NCBI GenBank assembly: GCA_030635995.1
Contig: DAOVXU010000065.1
Location: 1-8,171 of the forward strand
Length of the DNA: 8,171 bases
Direction: 5' to 3'
Origin: Arcobacter sp.
GTDB taxonomy: Bacteria; Campylobacterota; Campylobacteria; Campylobacterales; Arcobacteraceae
Shown here: positions 1-6,473 of the stretch, in pieces
Numbering within the stretch: position 1 is the stretch's first letter
Layout of the letters: each line of letters starts with the position of its first letter
Made by a program: the position numbers and the translations under genes
The notes under the pieces: model-generated
The model's database searches: none
Told to the model about the DNA's origin: nothing
Seen by the model: only the letters and a program-made list of their open reading frames with translations

Positions 1-44
1 ATTTACATAAACTATCGTTGTTTCTCAAACACCCTGTCGTTTTG

Positions 45-81
45 TGTGGGGAATTATAGTAGGAAATTTCTTTATTGTCAA
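45..81 (-). promoter_or_regulatory. Strong sigma70-type promoter, probably of a stable RNA operon, reading out of the left edge
   Basis: On the minus strand a perfect -35 box TTGACA (76-81) and a perfect -10 box TATAAT (53-58) are separated by exactly 17 bp. The bases just after the -10 are TCCCCACA, GC-rich for this genome, which resembles the discriminator of stringently controlled rRNA and tRNA promoters. The start point is expected near 45-47, with transcription toward base 1. The leader seen before the edge contains a short TGTTT-GAG-AAACA inverted repeat. Perfect boxes are unusual in Campylobacterota, where -35 boxes are usually poorly conserved. The promoter call is from sequence; the rRNA/tRNA target is inference because the transcribed gene lies outside the window. 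Confidence 0.8.
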
Positions 82-150
82 GTGTTTACTATTAATTGTC
101 GCTTAAATTTTGGAATTCGTTGAGTTTATCTCTTGTAATCCCTATAAAAC

Positions 151-206
151 AGTCTTTTTTAGCTTATTTATAACTATAAATAAAAATCATATATAATAAA
201 AAGACT
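151..206. repeat. Nested AT-rich inverted repeats
   Basis: An inner perfect inverted repeat has 9-bp arms TTATTTATA (164-172) and TATAAATAA (175-183) separated by two bases. An outer pair, AGTCTTTTT (151-159) and AAAAAGACT (198-206), brackets it. Such a dyad upstream of a strong promoter could be an operator or a cruciform-prone element. In sequence this AT-rich some dyads are expected by chance, so no function is assigned. Confidence 0.4.
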
Positions 207-253
207 ATAAAATTAGATAATAAGATTAGTTAAAATTGAGAAAAAGTGTTAGT

Positions 254-288
254 AAAATATACTAGAACTTTACCCCTAGTATATTTTT
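254..288 (-). terminator. Hairpin terminator downstream of the bactofilin gene
   Basis: Perfect 12-bp arms (254-265 and 276-287) flank a 10-base loop, 23 bases beyond the bactofilin stop codon. The 3' arm ends in TTTT on the minus strand and in five T on the plus strand, so it could work in both directions. Position and shape fit the end of the leuS-to-bactofilin operon. The stem is AT-rich, so strength is uncertain. Confidence 0.65.
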
Positions 289-310
289 ATTCTAAAGTAT
301 TAAATACTTA

Positions 311-742
311 TTAGTTGTTTAATGTTTTTGGATTATTGATTATATTTGTTATTTTATTTTCTATTGTATGATAATTACTTCTAAGTGTTGAACCTTTTCT
401 TATACCATTACCTTCAAATTTTCCATCTGGCTCTATAATTAATTCATTATATTTTATTTCACCTATAACTTTTCCAGTTGATAATATTTGTACTTCATTA
501 CAATCTATTTTTCCATCAAATAAACCACTCACTATCAGGTTATTTGCTTTTATATCACCTATAACTTCTCCGGTCTCTCCAATTGAAATAATATCAGCTT
601 CTAAAATCACACCCTCAAATTTACCATCTATATGCACTGTGCCATCTGTACTAATACCACCAATTATATAAGTTCCTTGTGCTATTATAGTTGCCCCTGT
701 TTTTACTTCTGACTGTTTATTAGACTTACTAAAGAATCCCAT
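311..742 (-). CDS. ccmA: Bactofilin (CcmA-type polymer-forming cytoskeletal protein)
   Basis: This is a 143-residue bactofilin, a family that polymerises without nucleotide into filaments of stacked beta-helices and scaffolds local cell-wall remodelling. The core, about residues 14-112, is a run of short glycine-punctuated strands of the type GxxxG-D-I and G-x-I-x-G that form the right-handed beta-helix. The N-terminus and the asparagine-rich tail (about 113-143) look unstructured. There is no signal peptide or membrane segment, so it is probably cytoplasmic or peripheral at the inner membrane. The ATG lies 40 nt inside the upstream M23 peptidase gene and has a strong Shine-Dalgarno (GAGAGGAG at 749-756, six-base spacer). 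In H. pylori CcmA acts with M23 peptidases Csd1/Csd2 to set helical shape; the adjacent M23 gene here suggests the same partnership, which is inference. Confidence 0.9.
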   Translation of the reverse strand: MGFFSKSNKQSEVKTGATIIAQGTYIIGGISTDGTVHIDGKFEGVILEADIISIGETGEVIGDIKANNLIVSGLFDGKIDCNEVQILSTGKVIGEIKYNELIIEPDGKFEGNGIRKGSTLRSNYHTIENKITNIINNPKTLNN

Positions 743-1590
743 TTAATTCTCCTCTCTTTATTAAAAATTGTTTCATAATTTTTTAAATTCCATTTCATAA
801 AATTTCTAGGATTTAAAACCATTGAGGCATATCTAACTTCATAATGTAAATGTGGACCTGTACTTCTCCCACTATTACCACTTAAAGCTATTATATCCCC
901 TTTTTTTATAATATCTCCTATTTTCACTTTTGTTTTTCTTAAATGAGCATAAACAGTTTCAAATCCATAATTATGACTGACAATAATAACTCTACCAAAT
1001 GCATCTTTATTTTTTGGTTGAACATATCGTACAACACCATCAGCAGTTGAATGAACATCTGTTTTTCTTTTAGCTCTTAAATCAATTCCTCTATGAAATT
1101 GTTTTTTCTTCGTTATTGGATGTTTTCTATAACCAAATTTAGCAGTTACTTTTGTCTTTTTTAATGGTGAACCATTTGGTATCACTTGTAACATATTCAT
1201 TTTTTCAATAGAAGATATTTTAGCTAGTGTTGCTCGAGTAATTAAATCAGATTTAGGAACATCTTTCAATCCAATTATCACTTCAATATCATCAAGTTTT
1301 GAACTTAACTCTTTAATATCTTTAATTTTATCTTTTATAGATAATGAGTGCAATTTATTTTTAGTTAATAACTCTTTCTCTTTTGATACTAATAATTCTA
1401 TCTCTTTCTCTTTAGATATTTTTAATGTATCCATTTTCTTATTTAAAAAATTAATAAACCAAAAACTACCACCAATAAGAAGAATTGAAACTATAGTAAA
1501 TATAACTGCTAATTTTTTAACAATTTGATGTATATTGTATGATTTAGTACCTTTTACATCTGATACAGTGATTATCAATCTATCTTTCAT
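703..1590 (-). CDS. Membrane-anchored LytM/M23 peptidoglycan endopeptidase (Csd1/Csd2-like)
   Basis: A 295-residue zinc peptidase of family M23, expected to cut peptide crosslinks of peptidoglycan in the periplasm. Residues about 27-49 form one membrane-spanning segment, 50-105 are charged and probably coiled coil, and about 140-265 are the LytM domain. The full active site is visible: HRGID (H166, D170), YAHL (H216) and HLHYE (H247, H249), so it should be an active enzyme rather than a degenerate activator. The ATG overlaps the folC stop by 4 nt (ATGA), with AAGGA about ten bases upstream. The 3' end overlaps the bactofilin start by 40 nt. In H. pylori the same position holds two M23 genes, csd2 and csd1. 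I leave the symbol blank because one protein here may cover both roles. Confidence 0.9.
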   Translation of the reverse strand: MKDRLIITVSDVKGTKSYNIHQIVKKLAVIFTIVSILLIGGSFWFINFLNKKMDTLKISKEKEIELLVSKEKELLTKNKLHSLSIKDKIKDIKELSSKLDDIEVIIGLKDVPKSDLITRATLAKISSIEKMNMLQVIPNGSPLKKTKVTAKFGYRKHPITKKKQFHRGIDLRAKRKTDVHSTADGVVRYVQPKNKDAFGRVIIVSHNYGFETVYAHLRKTKVKIGDIIKKGDIIALSGNSGRSTGPHLHYEVRYASMVLNPRNFMKWNLKNYETIFNKERRIKWDSLVSLINSQK

Positions 1591-2723
1591 CTATTTATCA
1601 TCCTTAAAGATAAAAATTCTTCTACTACTTTAAAAGAACCAAATACTAAATATTCAAATTTATTAGATAAATTATTAACATTAAACTTTTCAACTTCTAT
1701 ATTTAGTTTTTTACAAATATCTTCTAGTATTTTAATATCAACCATCCTTGAATCATCACATTTTATTATCTGAACCTCTTTTAATATTGGTTGGAATAAT
1801 TTTAAAACCTCTTCATAATCTTTATCTTGAAAACTATTATATACTAATATAATTTTATCATCTTTAAATTGTTCAACCAAAACTTTAGCAGCTAATGGAT
1901 TATGTCCAACATCTATTGTGATATTTTTTTCTATTCGTTCACATCGTCCACCAATTATATCTATATCTAAATCTATATAGTTCAAATTTAAATATCTAAG
2001 TGCAACTAGTGCTAATTTAAGATTTGACAATAGATATTTGGGTAAATGCTCAACTGCTTTAGGCAATACAATATCTTTATCAAATAAGATTTTCTTTTTA
2101 TCTTCTAATATACAATTTGCTATATCAATTATTTCATTTGATATATCCTTACCTAAGATATATGCTCTATCACAACTTTTTAATTTTGTTGTAGCTATCG
2201 CTTTAATTGTATCACCTAAAAATTCCATATGATCTAAACCAATTGAAGGGACTAATGTTAAGTCATTTTTAACTACATTTGTTGCATCAAACTCTCCACC
2301 AAGTCCAGCTTCTAATACAATATAATCATAACCATCACTTATATACAAAGCTAATAATGTTGTATATTCAAAATAAGTTAATTTATTTAATAATTCATTT
2401 GATAATAATTGTTGTAATTTAATATGGGCATCATCTAACTCTTTATCTATACTATCTTTACCATCTATCCAAATTCTTTCATTAAATTTTATAATATGAG
2501 GAGAGGTATAATGGATAACTTTTTTATTTAGTTGATTTAAAAATGAAGCTAAAAACCTTCCTGTACTACCTTTTCCATTAGTACCAATAATATGTATCAC
2601 ATATGGTATTTTAATATTTTCTTTTAATATTTTCCAAGATTTATAAATAACATCATAATCAATTTTATCATAATACAATGTTTTATGTTCGAGAAAATTT
2701 TCAAGAGTAGAGAATTTATCCAT
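1587..2723 (-). CDS. folC: Folylpolyglutamate synthase / dihydrofolate synthase family protein
   Basis: A Mur-ligase-fold enzyme that adds glutamate to folates and, in bifunctional members, joins glutamate to dihydropteroate. Visible motifs are the ATP-binding loop GTNGKGST (47-54), TSPH (73-76), the folate-loop region LEAGLGGEFDATNV (137-150), IGLDHMEFLGD (161-171), then GGRCER and DVGHNP in the C-terminal half. The lysine expected to be carbamylated appears kept (K180), though the usual EKAGI around it reads TKLKS. At 378 residues it is shorter than E. coli FolC (about 420). It overlaps the lptE stop by one base (TAATG) and has no clear Shine-Dalgarno, so it probably relies on reinitiation after lptE. 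Cytoplasmic. Whether it has both activities cannot be told from sequence. Confidence 0.9.
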   Translation of the reverse strand: MDKFSTLENFLEHKTLYYDKIDYDVIYKSWKILKENIKIPYVIHIIGTNGKGSTGRFLASFLNQLNKKVIHYTSPHIIKFNERIWIDGKDSIDKELDDAHIKLQQLLSNELLNKLTYFEYTTLLALYISDGYDYIVLEAGLGGEFDATNVVKNDLTLVPSIGLDHMEFLGDTIKAIATTKLKSCDRAYILGKDISNEIIDIANCILEDKKKILFDKDIVLPKAVEHLPKYLLSNLKLALVALRYLNLNYIDLDIDIIGGRCERIEKNITIDVGHNPLAAKVLVEQFKDDKIILVYNSFQDKDYEEVLKLFQPILKEVQIIKCDDSRMVDIKILEDICKKLNIEVEKFNVNNLSNKFEYLVFGSFKVVEEFLSLRMINR

Positions 2724-3241
2724 TATTTAAATGAGTTAATAGCCATTTTTGAAAAAATATCAGTTAATGCTTTAGATATAGCTATATTTATTGCTTTATC
2801 TTTATTCTCTTTAGTTACAGAAGAATCACTATCAACTGTAAAAAAAGCATAACTACTTACAGTAACGTTATGATTCTTTTTTCTTAGATCTAAATATGTT
2901 ATTAAGATAGATACTTCCTCTTTATATACACTAACATAACCTTGCGTATCTTTTGATATACTTTTTTCTTTAACTTTTAATGATGTATGAAAAATAACAT
3001 TAGCTAACTTTGGTTTTGAAACAATTACAACATCTAAACCTTTATATAATTCTTTAATAAGAGTTTCTTTTGCAAACATAGAATGGCTAGAATACTCTAA
3101 GTTTATTTTCATATCAACATATACTTTGCCATTTACTATTTTACCAGCATAATGACTCATAGGCTTGTAACCACAACCAGTTAAAATTAAGAATGAGAAA
3201 TTAAGAATGAGAAATTTAAGAAAAAAAGATTTTAATTTCAA
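2723..3241 (-). CDS. lptE: LPS-assembly lipoprotein LptE
   Basis: A 172-residue predicted outer-membrane lipoprotein. The start is a hydrophobic signal peptide ending in lipobox LTGC (20-23), followed by GYKP, the typical beginning of mature LptE. The rest is a small alpha/beta domain consistent with the family. LptE plugs the LptD barrel, the last step in moving lipopolysaccharide to the cell surface. The start codon is TTG, chosen because AAAGG (3248-3252) sits six bases before it and it gives a complete signal peptide; the leuS stop is 2 bases away. Position between leuS and folC matches H. pylori and Campylobacter gene order (from memory), supporting the call. A 14-bp tandem repeat lies inside the signal-peptide coding region. 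LptE sequences diverge strongly, so context carries much of the weight. Confidence 0.82.
   Translation of the reverse strand: MKLKSFFLKFLILNFSFLILTGCGYKPMSHYAGKIVNGKVYVDMKINLEYSSHSMFAKETLIKELYKGLDVVIVSKPKLANVIFHTSLKVKEKSISKDTQGYVSVYKEEVSILITYLDLRKKNHNVTVSSYAFFTVDSDSSVTKENKDKAINIAISKALTDIFSKMAINSFK
3184..3216. repeat. 14-bp direct tandem repeat inside the lptE signal peptide
   Basis: The unit AAATTAAGAATGAG (plus strand) occurs at 3184-3197 and again at 3198-3211, followed by five more matching bases (3212-3216), about 2.4 copies. It encodes the hydrophobic core of the LptE signal peptide, where it gives a repeated FLIL motif. The period is not a multiple of three, so loss or gain of one unit would shift the frame. 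A T7 run on the coding strand lies next to it (3221-3227). Confidence 0.85.
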
Positions 3242-3243
3242 AA

Positions 3244-5733
3244 TTAACCTTTAACAACCAAATTTACAAGCTTTTTAGGAACTACTATCTCTTTTATTAT
3301 CTCTTTGCCATCAAGCCATTTTTTAGCATTTTCATTTTGTTTTGCTAACTCTAAAATCTCATCTTTAGTAGCACTTGGAGACACTTCAATCTCTCCTCTT
3401 TTTTTACCATTTATTGTAATAGCTATAACTATACTATCTTGAACAAAGACTTCATCTTTAACTTCAATAATATTATCAAAATTCTTTTTATCAAATAATG
3501 TATTAGCAATCTCCCAACAAGTATGAGGAATAATAGGTTCTAAAATATTACTCATTATATAATATCCCTCAAACCAAATTTGCTCATTTGATTGTGTACT
3601 TAAAGCATTTAAAGCTTCCATACAAGATGCAATTAAAGTATTAAAAGCATAAGTTTTATTCATAACTTCATTTGATTTTACTAAAGCTTCATATACTTTT
3701 CTTCTTGCCAACTTCTCATCTTTTGATAATTTACTATGTACAATTACCTCTATAGAACTAAACTCATTTGCATTTAAAGATGTAGATTTTTCATAAAACT
3801 TTCTTATAAATCTATACGCTCCCTCAACTGCACTATCATTCCACTCTAACTCTTTAGTTGGAGGTGCAGCAAACATCATAAATAATCTTGCAGTCTCTGC
3901 TCCATATTTAGAAACAATTGCATCAGGGTCTACTACATTTCCCTTTGATTTTGACATCTTCGCACCATCTTTTAAAACCATCCCTTGTGTCAAAAGATTT
4001 TTAAATGGTTCTATTGAATTTGTATATCCAAGTTTATTTAATGCTTTTGTAAAAAATCTAGCATATAAAAGGTGTAAAATAGCATGTTCTATCCCACCAA
4101 TATATTGATCCACATCCATCCAATAATTACTATTATCTTTATCTATACCTTTATCCTTCCAATGCTTTGGATTTGTAGCATATCTTAAAAAGTACCAAGA
4201 AGACTGTACAAAAGTATCAAGTGTATCAGTTTCTCTCCTTGCATCTTTTCCACATTTTGGACAAGCACAATTTTTCCAAGTAGGATGAGTATCAAGAGGA
4301 TTTCCTTCACCTGTAATTTCAACATCTTCAGGAAGTGTAATAGGTAAATTTTCTATTTTTTCAGGTACAAGTCCACAAGAATCACAATGGACAAAAGGTA
4401 TTGGAGCTCCCCAATATCTTTGTCTTGAAACTCCCCAATCTCTAAGCTTATAGTTAATTGTTTTTTTACCTAAACCCTCTTGCTCAAAATGGTAAATAAT
4501 AGCTTTTTTAGCCTTTTCATTTTTCATATCTGTAAATTTATCACTATCTACTAATATTCCAGGCTCTGTAAAAGCTTCTTCAAGATTTATAATTCCATCT
4601 TTAGTATCAATAACAATCTTTATATCAAGTTTATATTTACTAGCAAATTCAAAATCCCTATCATCATGGGCAGGAACAGCCATAACAGCACCACCACCAT
4701 AAGATACAAGTACAAAATTAGCTACCCATACTGGTATTTTTTTACCTGTAAGTGGATGAATTACATCAATATCAAGTGATACACCCTCTTTATCTTGCAT
4801 AGCTCTATCTCTGTCACCAACTTTTTGCATAGCTTTTATAAGTTCTATTTTAGCAGGTGTTAAAAGATTATTTTCAATCATATATTTTACTATTGAATGT
4901 TCTGGAGCAAGTGCTGAATATGTTACTCCATAAATAGTATCTGGACGAGTTGTAAAAACTGTATATTTATCAAATTTATTATTTAGTTTATCTTTCGTTT
5001 CAGCACTCAGATTAAAATCAAATTCAAGCCCCTCACTTCTACCTATCCAGTTCTCTTGCATAGTTAAAACTTTTGATGGCCATTTACCCTCTAAAGTTTT
5101 TAAATCATCAACTAAAGTTTGTGCATAATCTGTAATAGCTATATAATATCCAGGCATCTCTTTAAGCTCTACCTCATTATCACATCTCCAACAACAACCC
5201 TCTTCCACTTGCTCATTTGCTAAAACAGTATGACAATCTTCACACCAATTTACTGTTGTAGATTTTTGATATAACATACCCTCTTCATACATTTTTATTA
5301 TAAACTCTTGTTCCCATTTAGAATATAGTTCATCACTTGTAGCAAACTCTCTAGTTTTAGAAAAACTAAGCCCTAAACCTTCAAGTTCATCTCTCATATA
5401 ATCTATATTTTCATAAGTCCATTTTTTAGGATGAAGTTTATGTTTAATAGCAGCATTTTCAGCAGGCATACCAAAAGAATCCCAACCAATAGGATGAAGT
5501 ACATTAAATCCATTTTTTCTAAAATGACGAGCAAAAGCATCACCTAAACAATAGTTTCTTACATGACCCATATGTATACGACCACTTGGATAAGGGAACA
5601 TACTTAAAATATATTTTTTCTCTTTACTTTTTCCCTCTGGTGAATCTTCATCAAGTGGTTCATTTGTATTATTATCATTCCAATATGTTTGCCACTTTTT
5701 TTCTATATTTTTTGGTTCATAACTATTATTCAA
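3244..5733 (-). CDS. leuS: Leucyl-tRNA synthetase
   Basis: A class Ia aminoacyl-tRNA synthetase of 829 residues that charges tRNA-Leu with leucine in the cytoplasm. The HIGH signature reads HMGH (54-57) and the KMSKS loop is intact (592-596). Two zinc-knuckle-like cysteine sets are seen: C164/C167 with C181/C184, and C450/C453 with C491/C494. The CP1 editing domain lies between, with the threonine-rich FTTRPDT (260-266) and the PAHDDRD block (354-360), so post-transfer editing should be retained. The tail holds the anticodon-binding and C-terminal domains. Length is somewhat below E. coli LeuS (860). The start is TTG: AAAAAGG (5740-5746) is spaced six bases from it, and the nearby ATG at 5718-5720 is out of frame. 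It is first in the five-gene operon, with lptE starting two bases after its stop. Confidence 0.98.
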   Translation of the reverse strand: MNNSYEPKNIEKKWQTYWNDNNTNEPLDEDSPEGKSKEKKYILSMFPYPSGRIHMGHVRNYCLGDAFARHFRKNGFNVLHPIGWDSFGMPAENAAIKHKLHPKKWTYENIDYMRDELEGLGLSFSKTREFATSDELYSKWEQEFIIKMYEEGMLYQKSTTVNWCEDCHTVLANEQVEEGCCWRCDNEVELKEMPGYYIAITDYAQTLVDDLKTLEGKWPSKVLTMQENWIGRSEGLEFDFNLSAETKDKLNNKFDKYTVFTTRPDTIYGVTYSALAPEHSIVKYMIENNLLTPAKIELIKAMQKVGDRDRAMQDKEGVSLDIDVIHPLTGKKIPVWVANFVLVSYGGGAVMAVPAHDDRDFEFASKYKLDIKIVIDTKDGIINLEEAFTEPGILVDSDKFTDMKNEKAKKAIIYHFEQEGLGKKTINYKLRDWGVSRQRYWGAPIPFVHCDSCGLVPEKIENLPITLPEDVEITGEGNPLDTHPTWKNCACPKCGKDARRETDTLDTFVQSSWYFLRYATNPKHWKDKGIDKDNSNYWMDVDQYIGGIEHAILHLLYARFFTKALNKLGYTNSIEPFKNLLTQGMVLKDGAKMSKSKGNVVDPDAIVSKYGAETARLFMMFAAPPTKELEWNDSAVEGAYRFIRKFYEKSTSLNANEFSSIEVIVHSKLSKDEKLARRKVYEALVKSNEVMNKTYAFNTLIASCMEALNALSTQSNEQIWFEGYYIMSNILEPIIPHTCWEIANTLFDKKNFDNIIEVKDEVFVQDSIVIAITINGKKRGEIEVSPSATKDEILELAKQNENAKKWLDGKEIIKEIVVPKKLVNLVVKG

Positions 5734-5808
5734 AGTTTACCTTTTTATTTTTTATATAATTTTATTTTTTGATTATATTAAAATATTATTGATATATCGG
5801 TTAAATTA
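5734..5808 (-). promoter_or_regulatory. Probable promoter region of the leuS-to-bactofilin operon
   Basis: These 75 AT-rich bases lie between the fumarase terminator and leuS. A TATAAT hexamer is present on the minus strand (5772-5777), but no convincing -35 box stands at 16-18 bp. That is common for sigma70 promoters in Campylobacterota, but TATAAT also occurs easily by chance here. The region is called a promoter mainly because the operon needs one and the terminator lies immediately upstream. Confidence 0.4.
5740..5746 (-). promoter_or_regulatory. Ribosome binding site that fixes the TTG start of leuS
   Basis: AAAAAGG on the minus strand is followed after six bases by the TTG at 5731-5733. 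No in-frame ATG near the beginning of the conserved sequence competes with it. The lptE start has almost the same layout (AAAGG, six bases, TTG). Confidence 0.75.
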
Positions 5809-5846
5809 AAAAAGGGAAAAGATAAATAAATATTTTTTCCCTTTTT
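5809..5846 (-). terminator. Rho-independent terminator of the fumarase operon
   Basis: Perfect 12-bp arms, AAAAAGGGAAAA (5809-5820) and TTTTCCCTTTTT (5835-5846), enclose a 14-base AT-rich loop that can pair a few bases further. On the minus strand the second arm ends in a T run followed by TTAATTTAA. It lies about 60 bases beyond the fumarase beta stop codon and just before the leuS promoter region, so it insulates the two operons. Confidence 0.85.
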
Positions 5847-5904
5847 ATTTTAAAAGTAAATTTATTTTATATTTAGCTTATAAATAGGTGCATTTAGCAC
5901 TTAT

Positions 5905-6459
5905 TTACTTCACTTCGTATTGTTCTCTACCCATTTGGTATAAGTCATTACCATGAGTGTCATTTATAACTGTTACTGGAAAATCTTTTACAGTTAGTTT
6001 TCTTACTGCTTCAGGTCCTAATTCTGGATAAGCTATAACTTCAGCAGCAGTTATTTTTTTACCTAGTAAAGCTCCTGCTCCTCCAGTTGCTCCAAAATAT
6101 ATCCCTCCATATTCTTTACAAGCATCTTTAACTGCTTGATCTCTTTTACCTTTACCAATCATCCCTTTAGAACCATTTTTAAGCATAGTTGGAGAAAATG
6201 AATCCATTCTATATGATGTAGTTGGTCCAGCACTTCCTATAGGTTCACCTGGTTTTGGTGGAGTTGGTCCTACAAAATAAATAATTGAACCTTCTAAATC
6301 AAAAGGTAACTCTTCTCCTGCTTCAATTAAATCTACAAGTTTTTTATGAGCAGCATCACGAGCAGTAAAAATTGTACCATTTAAAAATACAATATCTCCC
6401 GCTTTTAATTGTCTAGTATCTTCTTCGTTTAATGGTGTTGTGAAAGTATATTCAGCCAA
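5905..6459 (-). CDS. Fumarate hydratase class I, beta subunit
   Basis: The 184-residue C-terminal half of a two-subunit iron-sulfur hydro-lyase that interconverts fumarate and malate. Family features are GxIxxARDAAHK (residues 28-39), VGPTPPKPGEPIGSAGPTTSxRMD (63-86), GKG (about 102-104) and YFGATGGAGAL (121-131), all typical of the swivelling beta domain. The start is TTG, supported by AAAGGA (6466-6471) six bases upstream, and only 14 bases separate it from the alpha-subunit stop. Other enzymes with this fold, such as L(+)-tartrate dehydratase, cannot be fully excluded, but fumarase is far more likely in a Campylobacterota TCA cycle. Transcription ends at the hairpin downstream. Confidence 0.92.
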   Translation of the reverse strand: MAEYTFTTPLNEEDTRQLKAGDIVFLNGTIFTARDAAHKKLVDLIEAGEELPFDLEGSIIYFVGPTPPKPGEPIGSAGPTTSYRMDSFSPTMLKNGSKGMIGKGKRDQAVKDACKEYGGIYFGATGGAGALLGKKITAAEVIAYPELGPEAVRKLTVKDFPVTVINDTHGNDLYQMGREQYEVK

Positions 6460-6473
6460 TTTATATCCTTTAT

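Larger units (their letters stand above)
1..310. other. Non-coding region between the bactofilin gene and the left edge
   Basis: No credible protein gene is seen on either strand in these 310 bases. The stretch contains the outward promoter and its leader (1-81), an AT-rich segment upstream of that promoter (82-150) where UP-element-like or regulator sites could lie, a nested set of AT-only inverted repeats (151-206), and the hairpin terminator (254-288). In Helicobacter pylori the next gene after ccmA is mfd; it is not in this stretch. Confidence 0.7.

Noticed and set aside
192..290. Possible plus-strand small RNA from a TATAAT at 192-197 to the hairpin at 254-288
   Set aside because: The -10-like hexamer lies in AT-only sequence with no -35 box, and the hairpin is already explained as the end of the minus-strand operon. 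Only RNA data could revive this.
1..310. CRISPR array, tRNA gene or insertion sequence in the left intergenic region
   Set aside because: No regularly spaced repeats, no cloverleaf-like sequence and no transposase or terminal repeats are visible.
2038..2232. Plus-strand open frame of 64 codons
   Set aside because: It lies wholly inside folC on the opposite strand, where the minus-strand frame shows conserved motifs; it has no ribosome site or recognisable protein.
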